Assembly: GCA_036733925.1 (NCBI GenBank) | Contig: DAIMZO010000009.1 | Coordinates: 9,331-73,330 of the forward strand | Length of the DNA stretch: 64,000 bases | Reading direction: 5' to 3' | From: UBA2897 sp036733925 | Lineage (GTDB): Bacteria; Bacillota; Negativicutes; Selenomonadales; Selenomonadaceae | In this document: positions 40,895-48,620 of the stretch, one piece after another | How positions within the stretch are numbered: position 1 is the first letter of the stretch | Layout of the letters: each line of letters begins with the position of its first letter | Notes under the pieces: model-generated | What the model saw: only the letters and a program-made list of their open reading frames with translations | Databases searched by the model: none | Told to the model about the DNA's origin: nothing | Program-made: the position numbers and the translations under genes

Positions 40895-40911
40895 TTGGCA
40901 CGCTGTCTGCA
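40895..40911 (+). promoter_or_regulatory. Sigma-54 (-24/-12) promoter of the mannose-family PTS operon
   Basis: TTGGCACGCTGTCTGCA fits the YTGGCACG-N4-TTGCA consensus with one mismatch in the -12 half; the GG and GC dinucleotides are 12 bases apart as required. It lies 110 bases before the IIA start and downstream of a gene for a GAFTGA-containing LevR-type activator. Confidence 0.85.
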
Positions 40912-41020
40912 TATATAAATAGGCGGGAATGAAAAAGAGGTTATTCGCGAGACAATGAAAAAAATCGCGAAAGACTATACAATGCCATGGAAAAGACATG
41001 GGGAAATAGGAGGTTACGCG

Positions 41021-41449
41021 ATGTTTGCAATTATCGTTGGTACACATGGCCGTTTCTCGGAGGAGCTCGTGAAGTCCTGCGAGATGATCTGCGGCGAACA
41101 GAAGAACGTCCGCGCCGTCACGCTCGTTCCGGGCGAGGGCCCGGACGACGTCGTCGAGAAATACAAGAAGGCAATCGGGGAACTCGACAGCTCGGGCGGC
41201 GTGCTTTTCCTGAACGACCTGTTCGGGGGCAGCCCGTACAACGCAGCGTGCCGTCTCGTCATCGAGAACGAGAACTACGGCATCGTGACCGGCGTCAACC
41301 TGCCGATGCTCATCGAGATGTGCTCGGCGCAGATGATGGATGACGGTTCCGATATCCACGCTTTGATGGACAAAGCCGTCGAGGCCGGCAAGAACGGCAC
41401 GCAGACGTTCCATGCAAGCCAGATCGAGGACGATGACGACGACCTGTAA
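41021..41449 (+). CDS. PTS mannose/fructose/sorbose family IIA component
   Basis: 142 residues of the EIIA-Man fold. FAIIVGTHGRFSEELV at the N-terminus contains the phosphorylated His9. GGVLFLNDLFGGSPYNAA near 70 is the family core. The acidic tail DDDDDL is unusual but similar tails occur in IIC below. TAGGAGGTTACGCG sets the ATG at 41021; the frame upstream to 40955 is leader. It receives phosphate from HPr and passes it to IIB. It is the first gene of the sigma-54 operon; the sugar could be mannose, fructose, glucosamine or another hexose. Confidence 0.93.
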   Translation: MFAIIVGTHGRFSEELVKSCEMICGEQKNVRAVTLVPGEGPDDVVEKYKKAIGELDSSGGVLFLNDLFGGSPYNAACRLVIENENYGIVTGVNLPMLIEMCSAQMMDDGSDIHALMDKAVEAGKNGTQTFHASQIEDDDDDL

Positions 41450-41517
41450 GCGGCAGAGCCGGAGCAGGGCATCGTGAAGACAAGATTTTCTAGGGAAACT
41501 TTTTGGGAGGTAATCTT

Positions 41518-42009
41518 ATGAACATTGTGTTAGCACGTATTGATGACCGTCTGATCCATGGGCAGGTCGCTACGGTATGGTCGAAGGCGACGAACTGCCA
41601 GCGCATCATCGTCTGCGACGACGAGGTCGCGAACGACAAGATCCGCGCGACGCTGCTGAAGCAGGTCGCACCGGCCGGCATCAAGAGCCACGTCGTGAGT
41701 CTCGAAAAGGCCGTCCGCGTCTACAACAACCCGAAATACGAGAACGACCGCTGCCTGCTGCTGTTCACGAAGCCGGCGAGCGTGCTCTACCTCGTCGAGC
41801 ACGGCGTCGACATCAAGAGCGTCAACATCGGCGGCATGAGCTTCCACGAGGGCAAGAAGCAGGTCACGAGCGCGGTATCCGTCGACGATGAAGACATCGA
41901 TGCGTTCAAGAAGCTCAATGAGAAGGGCATTGAGCTCGAGATCCGCAAGGTTGACAGCGACAAGAAAGTCATGATGATGGACGTCCTGCACGAGAAGCTC
42001 GGCATCTGA
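41518..42009 (+). CDS. PTS mannose/fructose/sorbose family IIB component
   Basis: 163 residues. MNIVLARIDDRLIHGQVAT carries the phosphorylated His14 in the invariant RLIHGQ. Later IGGMSFHEGKKQVTSAVSV is typical of EIIB of this family. GGGAGGTAATCTT supports the ATG at 41518. In LevR systems this protein also phosphorylates the activator's PRD to shut the operon off when no substrate is present, so it links transport to control. Confidence 0.94.
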   Translation: MNIVLARIDDRLIHGQVATVWSKATNCQRIIVCDDEVANDKIRATLLKQVAPAGIKSHVVSLEKAVRVYNNPKYENDRCLLLFTKPASVLYLVEHGVDIKSVNIGGMSFHEGKKQVTSAVSVDDEDIDAFKKLNEKGIELEIRKVDSDKKVMMMDVLHEKLGI

Positions 42010-42109
42010 TCCATCCATAAAAGGGAATAACCGTCTTTTGCCGCAGTTTGCGGCGGAGGGTTAGGAAAAATAACATATATTTCATAGGATTCATTGGAGG
42101 GGAAAAGAC

Positions 42110-42919
42110 ATGGAACTCAGTAGTATCCAAATCATTCTGGTCTTCCTTTGGTCGGCCATCGCCGGCATGGGGTCGGTCCTGGACGAATTGCAGACGCACC
42201 GCCCGCTCATTGCCTGCACGGTCACCGGACTTATCCTCGGCGATATGACGACTGGTATCATCATCGGTGGTACGCTCGAAATGATCGCCCTCGGCTGGAT
42301 GAACATCGGCGCGGCTATGGCACCGGATGCGGCGCTTGCCTCGACGATCTCCACCATCCTCGTCATCGCCGGTCATCAGGATGTGGCCGCTGGTATCGCC
42401 ATCGCGATGCCGCTTGCAGCAGCAGGCCAGGTGCTCACGATCCTCTGCCGTACGCTGACGGTCGTGTTCCAGCACTGGGCTGACGGCTTCGCCGAGAAGG
42501 GCGAGCTGCGCGGCATCGACCTCTGCCACCTCGGCGCACTTGCCATTCAGGCACTGCGCGTCGCAGTTCCGTCCGTACTCGTCGCGATGTACATCGGCAC
42601 TGGCGCTGTCCAGGCCATGCTCAATGCAATCCCGCCAGTCATTACGGGCGGCCTGCAGGTCGCTGGCGGCTTCATCGTCGTCGTCGGTTATGCGATGGTC
42701 ATCAACATGATGGGCGCGAAATACCTCATGCCGTTCTTCTTCCTCGGCTTCGTCGTCGCGGCGTTCACGACGTTCAACCTCGTTGCGCTCGGCGTCATCG
42801 GCCTCGTCCTCGCTATCGTCTACGTCCAGCTCAACCCGAAATACGCACAGGTTGCGGCGGCTCCGGCAGCTGCTCCCTCTTCGGGCGCGGATGACGACCT
42901 CGATGACGAACTGGACTGA
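42110..42919 (+). CDS. PTS mannose/fructose/sorbose family IIC component
   Basis: 269 residues, mostly hydrophobic, with about seven to eight membrane segments. QIILVFLWSAIAGMGSVLDELQ and the repeat-rich GLILGDMTTGIIIGGTLEMIALGWMNIGAAMAPD match ManY-type IIC proteins. The C-terminus ends in a low-complexity acidic tail (APSSGADDDLDDELD). TTGGAGGGGAAAAGAC precedes the ATG. The 100-base gap from IIB contains TTTGCCGCAGTTTGCGGCGG, a small hairpin. With IID it forms the sugar channel in the inner membrane. Confidence 0.94.
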   Translation: MELSSIQIILVFLWSAIAGMGSVLDELQTHRPLIACTVTGLILGDMTTGIIIGGTLEMIALGWMNIGAAMAPDAALASTISTILVIAGHQDVAAGIAIAMPLAAAGQVLTILCRTLTVVFQHWADGFAEKGELRGIDLCHLGALAIQALRVAVPSVLVAMYIGTGAVQAMLNAIPPVITGGLQVAGGFIVVVGYAMVINMMGAKYLMPFFFLGFVVAAFTTFNLVALGVIGLVLAIVYVQLNPKYAQVAAAPAAAPSSGADDDLDDELD

Positions 42920-42939
42920 TTGGTGAGGAGGAAACTATC

Positions 42940-43764
42940 ATGGAAAAGAAACTGACGAAAAGTGATTTTTTCTGGGCGTTCATCCGCTCCAACTTCCTCC
43001 AGGGCTCCTGGAACATGGAACGCATGCAGGCGCTCGGCTATGCATTCGGCATGGTGCCGATCCTGCGCCGCCTCTATACGGGCGATGACCTGAAGCAGGC
43101 CATGAAGCGCCATCTCGAGTTCTACAACACGCAGCCGTTCGTCACGGCGCCGATCATCGGCATCACGGCGGCCCTCGAGGAGAAGAAGGCCAACGGCGCA
43201 GACATCCCGGACGGCGTCATCAACGGCATCAAGGTCGGCATGATGGGCCCGCTGGCCGGCGTCGGCGACCCAATCTTCTGGGGCACGCTGCGCCCAATCA
43301 CGGCAGCGCTCGGCGCTTCGTTCGCGGTTACCGGCTCGATCCTCGGCCCGCTCGTATTCTTCGTGCTGTTCAACGTGATCCGCCTCTGGGTGCGCTGGTT
43401 CGGCATCAAATACGGCTACGCCAAGGGCACGGATATCGTGCAGGATGTCGCTGGCAACAAGCTCCAGAAACTCACGGAGGGCGCTTCCATCCTCGGTCTG
43501 TTCGTCATGGGTGCCCTGGTCAATAAATGGACCTCGGTCAACATCCCGGTCGTCATCTCGCAGATCACGAACGCGAAGGGCGAAGTCGTCACGACGACCG
43601 TCCAGACCGTCCTCGATCAGCTGATGCCGGGCCTCGTCCCATTGCTCATGACGTTCGCGTGCATGGCACTCCTCCGCCGGAAGGTCAACGCAATCTGGAT
43701 CATCTTCGGCCTGTTCGCGGTCGGCATCATCTGCTACGGCCTCGGCATCATGAACGTGAAATAA
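42940..43764 (+). CDS. PTS mannose/fructose/sorbose family IID component
   Basis: 274 residues. The N-terminal cytosolic part has FIRSNFLQGSWNMERMQALG and MKRHLEFYNTQPFVTAPIIG, and the middle has GPLAGVGDPIFWGTLRPI, all standard in ManZ-type IID proteins. One to three membrane segments follow near the C-terminus (LMTFACMALL, IWIIFGLFAVGIICYGL). TGAGGAGGAAACTATC precedes the ATG. It is the last gene of the four-gene PTS operon and is followed by a terminator. Confidence 0.94.
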   Translation: MEKKLTKSDFFWAFIRSNFLQGSWNMERMQALGYAFGMVPILRRLYTGDDLKQAMKRHLEFYNTQPFVTAPIIGITAALEEKKANGADIPDGVINGIKVGMMGPLAGVGDPIFWGTLRPITAALGASFAVTGSILGPLVFFVLFNVIRLWVRWFGIKYGYAKGTDIVQDVAGNKLQKLTEGASILGLFVMGALVNKWTSVNIPVVISQITNAKGEVVTTTVQTVLDQLMPGLVPLLMTFACMALLRRKVNAIWIIFGLFAVGIICYGLGIMNVK

Positions 43765-43815
43765 GAGACCCGCATACACGAATACTCGCAAACGGTTACT
43801 TTCGCCTCTCATTGG

Positions 43816-43849
43816 CGGGTGCCCCGGATTGGGCGCCCGTCTTTTTCTT
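43816..43849 (+). terminator. Intrinsic terminator of the PTS operon
   Basis: CGGGTGCCC pairs with GGGCGCCCG and is followed by TCTTTTTC. Confidence 0.88.
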
Positions 43850-43860
43850 TCGGTTATCCC

Positions 43861-43889
43861 TTTACTTTTCCCGGCAGATTCCTTAAAAT
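43861..43889 (+). promoter_or_regulatory. Promoter of pfkA
   Basis: TTTACT at 43861, 17-bp spacer, TAAAAT at 43884, 68 bases before the ATG. Confidence 0.6.
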
Positions 43890-43956
43890 AGAAGAGTATG
43901 GGGAAAGATAGGAATAGGAACTACCCGTTGAGGCAGTGAAATAGGAGAGATGCATT

Positions 43957-44922
43957 ATGATCAAAAAAGCAATTGCCGTGATGACGTCCGGCGGAGACAG
44001 CCCGGGCATGAACGCAGCGGCGCGCGCCGTCGTGCGCACGGCGATTTCCGAGGGCGTGCAGGTCTTCGGCATCTACAATGGCTATAAAGGCATGATCGAT
44101 GACGATATCCACGAGCTGACGTCCCGTTCGGTCAGCGACATCATCCAGCGCGGCGGCACGTTCCTCGGCACGGCCCGCAGCATGGAGTTCAAGACGCCGG
44201 AAGGCCGTCAGAAGGGCTTCCAGAACCTGCAGAAGCACAACATCGAGGGCCTCGTCATCATCGGCGGTGACGGCAGCCTGACGGGCGGCTCGCTGCTCTC
44301 GAAGGAAACCGGCATTCCTATCGTCGGCATCCCGGGCACAATCGACAACGACGTCTGGGGCACAGACTACACGATCGGCTGTGACACGGCCGCGAACACG
44401 ATTGTCGACGCGCTGAACAAGCTGCGCGACACGGCATCGGCGCACCGCCGCATCATGGTCGTCGAGGTCATGGGCCATACGTCGGGCTGGCTCGCCGTGA
44501 TGTCCGGCATCGCGGGCGGCGCGGAGTACGTGCTGATCCCGGAGGTCAAGTTCAATATCCCGGATATGTGCCGCGACCTCAAAGAGGCCTATGACGGCGG
44601 CAAGCGCTACAGCATCATCGTCGTCGCGGAGGGCGCCGGCTCCGGCATGGAGATCGGCAAGCAGGTCGAGAAGCTCACGCAGATCGATACGCGCGTGTCC
44701 GTGCTCGGCCATATCCAGCGCGGCGGTTCGCCGACCGTCGAGGACCGCATGAAGGCCTCGATGCTCGGCGAGAAGGCGGCGCTCGCGATCATCTCGGGTG
44801 CGTCGGACGTCGTGTTCGGCTTCAACGAGGGCAAGGTCGTCAGCATCAACCTGTTCGACGCGGTCAACAACACGAAGACGCTCGACCCGGAGCTGATCCG
44901 CCTCGCACGCGTTCTTGCGTGA
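43957..44922 (+). CDS. pfkA: ATP-dependent 6-phosphofructokinase
   Basis: 321 residues. Phosphorylates fructose 6-phosphate to the 1,6-bisphosphate, the control step of glycolysis. GGDSPGMNAAARA near residue 11 binds ATP; IIGGDGSLTG near 100 has the Gly-Gly-Asp-Gly pattern of ATP-dependent enzymes (PPi forms have a different residue there); PGTIDNDVWGTDYTIG near 125 contains the catalytic Asp; MGHTSGWLA near 168 contacts the substrate. The size fits bacterial PfkA. It has its own promoter just after the PTS operon terminator and its product consumes the F6P or fructose that such a PTS would supply. Confidence 0.96.
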   Translation: MIKKAIAVMTSGGDSPGMNAAARAVVRTAISEGVQVFGIYNGYKGMIDDDIHELTSRSVSDIIQRGGTFLGTARSMEFKTPEGRQKGFQNLQKHNIEGLVIIGGDGSLTGGSLLSKETGIPIVGIPGTIDNDVWGTDYTIGCDTAANTIVDALNKLRDTASAHRRIMVVEVMGHTSGWLAVMSGIAGGAEYVLIPEVKFNIPDMCRDLKEAYDGGKRYSIIVVAEGAGSGMEIGKQVEKLTQIDTRVSVLGHIQRGGSPTVEDRMKASMLGEKAALAIISGASDVVFGFNEGKVVSINLFDAVNNTKTLDPELIRLARVLA

Positions 44923-44958
44923 TTAACGGTCTGCATAGACGGAGAGATGCAGAAAAAT

Positions 44959-44987
44959 TTGACAAAAGAATAGAAATTCGCTACTGT
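44959..44987 (+). promoter_or_regulatory. Promoter of the first diguanylate cyclase gene
   Basis: TTGACA at 44959, 17-bp spacer, TACTGT at 44982. Confidence 0.65.
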
Positions 44988-45052
44988 ATGGGTAGAGGGA
45001 CTTTTTACCCTGATTTCAGATCGGATTTTTGAAGAACAGGAGGCGGAGAACG

Positions 45053-46732
45053 ATGAAGAAAAGGTATTTTCCTGTCGTTTTCTTCCTGCTGTTTTTTTGT
45101 GCCTGTTTCCTGCCTGCCCTGCCAGCGGGTGCCGCGAACGTCGATGGGAGCTGGTTCTACCATGCCGGCGATTTCTCGCTGTCTGCGGGCGGTGCGGATT
45201 CGTGGAAAAGCGAGGATGTGCGCGAAGATGCGGACTGGCACGCCATCGACTCCGACAAGGAGCCGGATGGCTTCGGCAGCGCGAACGACCTGTGGCTGAC
45301 GGCATACGTCCGGGAGGACAACGTGCGCGCGGATACGCTCATGTTCCATACGGAGGGGCAGGCTGTGCGCGTATGGCTCGGCAATCAGCAGATCTACAGC
45401 TATGCCGGCATGGGCCGGCAGTGGCATCTCGTGCGCCTGCCGGAGTTCCACGGGCTGACGCGCCTGACCATCCACCTCGAATCGGACTGGGCGAGGCAGC
45501 CGCATAAGATTACCTCGATTTCCATCGGCAATGAGATCGAGCAGGCGGAAAAATACTATCTGTACGACATCTCCTATGCGGTCGCCTTGCCGGTCGCCCT
45601 GCTGACCATCCTGATCCTGCTCGTCTTCAAACAGAAGGCCTGGCGCAAGATCTATCACCGGTTGATTGCCCTGCTCGGCATCCTGATGCTCTGGATGCTG
45701 TGCGCGATGAACCTGCCGGAGCTCTTCACGGAGCATGAGGCCGTCGTCCTGTGGAAGATTTCGACGGTTCTGCTGTACCTGATCCCGATCAGTGCTTTCT
45801 CGGTCATCGAGGCGATTCTTGAGCCGAATCTCGCGCGCGATATATGCTATATCCGGCGGTTCTTCCTCGGCCTTTTCGGCGTCGCCGTCTTCTTCGAGCT
45901 GCTGGGGCAGTACGGCCTGCTGCGTGGCCTACAGGTGCTCAACGTCCTGTTCTCCATCGGCGGGCTCTGGGCCATCGTATGGATGGGTGCGTCCGTCAAG
46001 CACGGCAATATCTACAGCAAGGCATTGATCGTGCCGATGACGACGCTGTTCCTGTTCTACCAGTTCGACGGCTGGTGCTATCTGCTGCGCTTCGTGGACT
46101 ACTCGGTGATCTTGACCCCGTTCAGCGTCTACACCTTCGGGATCTTCCTGTTCATCCTGCTGCGGCAGCAGATCTTCTGGTCGCACAAGCTCGAGAGCGA
46201 GGCGGTGGGCCTCGAGTTCGAGGCGGCGCAGGCCGTCGAGCGCGCGGAGGTCGATCCGCTGACGGACTGCCTGAATCGCGCGGCGTTCGAGCGCATGCTG
46301 CAGGAGTGCCTGCAGCGGCAGGATTGGCATCTCTGCCTGATCATGTTCGACATCGACCATTTCAAGCAGGTCAACGATACGTACGGGCACGATACCGGAG
46401 ACAAGGTCCTCGTGAAGCTCACGCGCGTTGTGCGGCGCGTGCTCGACCGCCGGACGAAGTGCTTCCGCTGGGGCGGCGAGGAGTTCGTCGTGCTGTGCCC
46501 AGAGATGCCGCTTTCCGAGGCCGCGGAGCTCGCTCTGCGGATCTGCCATACGGTCGCGGCCGCGCTGATCCTGCCGCAGCGGCAGATCACGATCAGCCTC
46601 GGCGTCGCGCGGTGGCACGGGCCGGGCGACAAGGCCGACGAGCTCTTCCAGCGCATGGATCAGGCGCTCTACCGCGCCAAGGAGGGCGGCCGGAACCGCG
46701 TTGCCGTAGAGGATGCCCTAGGGAAGCGATGA
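45053..46732 (+). CDS. Membrane diguanylate cyclase, extracytoplasmic sensor plus 7TM plus GGDEF (first of tandem pair)
   Basis: 559 residues. A signal peptide (KKRYFPVVFFLLFFCACFLPALPAGA) read in two parts is followed by about 150 extracytoplasmic residues rich in beta strands, with VRVWLGNQQIYSYAGMG and WHLVRLP. Then come seven hydrophobic segments, as in 7TMR-DISM sensors, and a GGDEF domain (LTDCLNRAAFE, FDIDHFKQVNDTYGHD, RWGGEEF near 472) with all catalytic residues. It should make c-di-GMP in response to an outside ligand, possibly a carbohydrate since the beta domain looks jelly-roll-like. GGAGGCGGAGAACG sets the ATG at 45053. The next gene is a paralogue. Confidence 0.9.
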   Translation: MKKRYFPVVFFLLFFCACFLPALPAGAANVDGSWFYHAGDFSLSAGGADSWKSEDVREDADWHAIDSDKEPDGFGSANDLWLTAYVREDNVRADTLMFHTEGQAVRVWLGNQQIYSYAGMGRQWHLVRLPEFHGLTRLTIHLESDWARQPHKITSISIGNEIEQAEKYYLYDISYAVALPVALLTILILLVFKQKAWRKIYHRLIALLGILMLWMLCAMNLPELFTEHEAVVLWKISTVLLYLIPISAFSVIEAILEPNLARDICYIRRFFLGLFGVAVFFELLGQYGLLRGLQVLNVLFSIGGLWAIVWMGASVKHGNIYSKALIVPMTTLFLFYQFDGWCYLLRFVDYSVILTPFSVYTFGIFLFILLRQQIFWSHKLESEAVGLEFEAAQAVERAEVDPLTDCLNRAAFERMLQECLQRQDWHLCLIMFDIDHFKQVNDTYGHDTGDKVLVKLTRVVRRVLDRRTKCFRWGGEEFVVLCPEMPLSEAAELALRICHTVAAALILPQRQITISLGVARWHGPGDKADELFQRMDQALYRAKEGGRNRVAVEDALGKR

Positions 46733-46748
46733 TCGATAGGTGAATGTT

Positions 46749-48455
46749 ATGCATGAATTACAGCGGATCGGGCGAAGGGGGGGGCTGCTCCTGCTCGCCT
46801 GCATAGGAGTATTCTTCCTCGCCTGCACGGGATATGGGCTGCCACGGACCGAGGCGATGGAAATCGACGGCGGATGGGAATACCAGACCGTGGAGAACAG
46901 CAGCTGGCAGCCCTATGTGCTCGGCACTACGCAGCCGCTGGAGGGAACCGGCCATCACGTGGTCTGGCTCCGCGCGACCCTGCTGCCGGATTCCCCGGAA
47001 AAGGATACCATGCTGTTCATGACGACGATGAAGTCCATCCGCATCTGGATGGACGGGCAGGTCATCTACAACTACGGGGCGTTCGGGCAGTCGTACCTTG
47101 GAGATGGCGCGCGCTGGCATCTCGTGAAGCTGCCGAAGATTGACGCGCCGACGGAGATCGATGTGCAGGTCTATTACGACGATACGAAACAGCAAGTTGG
47201 CATGTTCCGCAACTTGCTGTTCGATACGAGGCAGGCGCAGGTCAAGCGGCTCTTCCAGTATGACCTCGTCTATGCCTTCACGCTGCCGATCGCCGTGATC
47301 ATCCTCGGCATGATGCTGATCCTGTACTGGTTCAATACGGATAAGAAGATGAAGCCGCTCTATCTGTCCGTCGGCGCGTTCATGCTGACGTTCTCCATCT
47401 GGGAGCTGTCCGCGTCGAACCTCAAGGAATTCCTGCTTGACGCGCCGCTGTTCTGGTGGGAGGTTCTTTCTTTTACGGCGTACCTCCTGCCGCTCACGGC
47501 GAACGGCATCCTCTACTGGGTGCTCCGGGATGAGCCGGATACGCATGTCGAGCTCGTGATCGGGGCGAACGCCCTGCTGCTGTTCACTGCCGTGGCGCTC
47601 GAGAGCCTGGGCCTGTTCGGGCTGCATCGCATGATGGGCGGCTTCAATGCGCTGCTCGTCATCGGCGAGGGAATCACGATCTATTGGCTCGTCCAGGCGG
47701 CCCGCCACGGGAATATCCTGAGCAAAGCGGTTCTGCCGGCGACCGTGGCTTTCCTGCTTTTCGGCCTGTTCGATGGAACCGACAATTACGTGAACCTGTT
47801 CTCTTGGCCGGTGTACATGACGCCGTTCGGCATCTATGCATTCCTGATTTTCGTCGCTGGCGTCTTGAAGACGCAGCTCGTGCATGAGGAGAGCCTGGCC
47901 AAGCGCGCAGCCGACCTGAAGCGCGAGGTCGAGGAGGCGACCGAGCTCTCCGAGCGCGATGCGCTGACCGCCTGCTACAACCGGACGATGATGGACAAGC
48001 TTTTCGCGCGGGCGAGGGAGAGCTCCTTGAAAAACGGCCAGCCGTTCGCCGCATTGATGCTCGACATCGACCATTTCAAGCGCGTCAACGACGAGCACGG
48101 GCACGATGCCGGCGACGCCGTATTGCGCGACTTCGCGCATACCCTGCAGGAGAACCTCGACCCGACCAAATACCTGATCCGCTGGGGCGGCGAGGAGTTC
48201 CTGATCCTGCTGCCATGCCTCGGCCTCGTCGAGGCCGCCGCGTTCGGCAACCAGCTGCGCCGCGAGATCGAGCGCGGCAAGATGGGTGGCCTTTCCATCA
48301 CCTGCAGCATCGGCGCCGCAGTCTGGCACGAGAAAGATACGGATAACGCCTTCTTCCAGCGTGTCGACCGCGCCATGTACCAGGCCAAGCGCACCGGCCG
48401 CAACCGCGTCTGCCTCGAGACCGATATCGAGAGCCGTCTCCCACAGCGCGAATAG
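46749..48455 (+). CDS. Membrane diguanylate cyclase, extracytoplasmic sensor plus 7TM plus GGDEF (second of tandem pair)
   Basis: 568 residues with the same plan as the preceding gene: an N-terminal hydrophobic signal (GGLLLLACIGVFFLACTGYG), an outside domain with the parallel motifs IRIWMDGQVIYNYGAFG and WHLVKLP, seven membrane segments, and a GGDEF domain (LTACYNRTMMD, LDIDHFKRVNDEHGHDAGD, RWGGEEF near 477). The two proteins are clear duplicates that have diverged. The GTG at 46740 is possible; the ATG at 46749 is chosen for its spacing to TAGGTGA. The stop is followed in the same frame by 27 further sense codons up to TGA at 48537, which look coding in composition. Confidence 0.9.
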   Translation: MHELQRIGRRGGLLLLACIGVFFLACTGYGLPRTEAMEIDGGWEYQTVENSSWQPYVLGTTQPLEGTGHHVVWLRATLLPDSPEKDTMLFMTTMKSIRIWMDGQVIYNYGAFGQSYLGDGARWHLVKLPKIDAPTEIDVQVYYDDTKQQVGMFRNLLFDTRQAQVKRLFQYDLVYAFTLPIAVIILGMMLILYWFNTDKKMKPLYLSVGAFMLTFSIWELSASNLKEFLLDAPLFWWEVLSFTAYLLPLTANGILYWVLRDEPDTHVELVIGANALLLFTAVALESLGLFGLHRMMGGFNALLVIGEGITIYWLVQAARHGNILSKAVLPATVAFLLFGLFDGTDNYVNLFSWPVYMTPFGIYAFLIFVAGVLKTQLVHEESLAKRAADLKREVEEATELSERDALTACYNRTMMDKLFARARESSLKNGQPFAALMLDIDHFKRVNDEHGHDAGDAVLRDFAHTLQENLDPTKYLIRWGGEEFLILLPCLGLVEAAAFGNQLRREIERGKMGGLSITCSIGAAVWHEKDTDNAFFQRVDRAMYQAKRTGRNRVCLETDIESRLPQRE

Positions 48456-48551
48456 TCTTCGCAGGGCGCCTGCGGCATCGGCCGCGAGCCGTTCGCCCAT
48501 ATCTACTCGAAGGATTGCAGCCGCGACGTGCTGCTCTGATCCGTAGGATAG

Positions 48552-48600
48552 AAAAAGGGCTGTCACACGATACTTTCTCGTTCGTGTGACAGCCCTTTTT
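48552..48600. terminator. Bidirectional terminator between the cyclase pair and lysA
   Basis: AGGGCTGTCACACGA and TCGTGTGACAGCCCT form a perfect 15-bp stem with A-runs before and T-runs after. Confidence 0.95.
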
Positions 48601-48620
48601 CATGCTATCTGGATTGGCAA

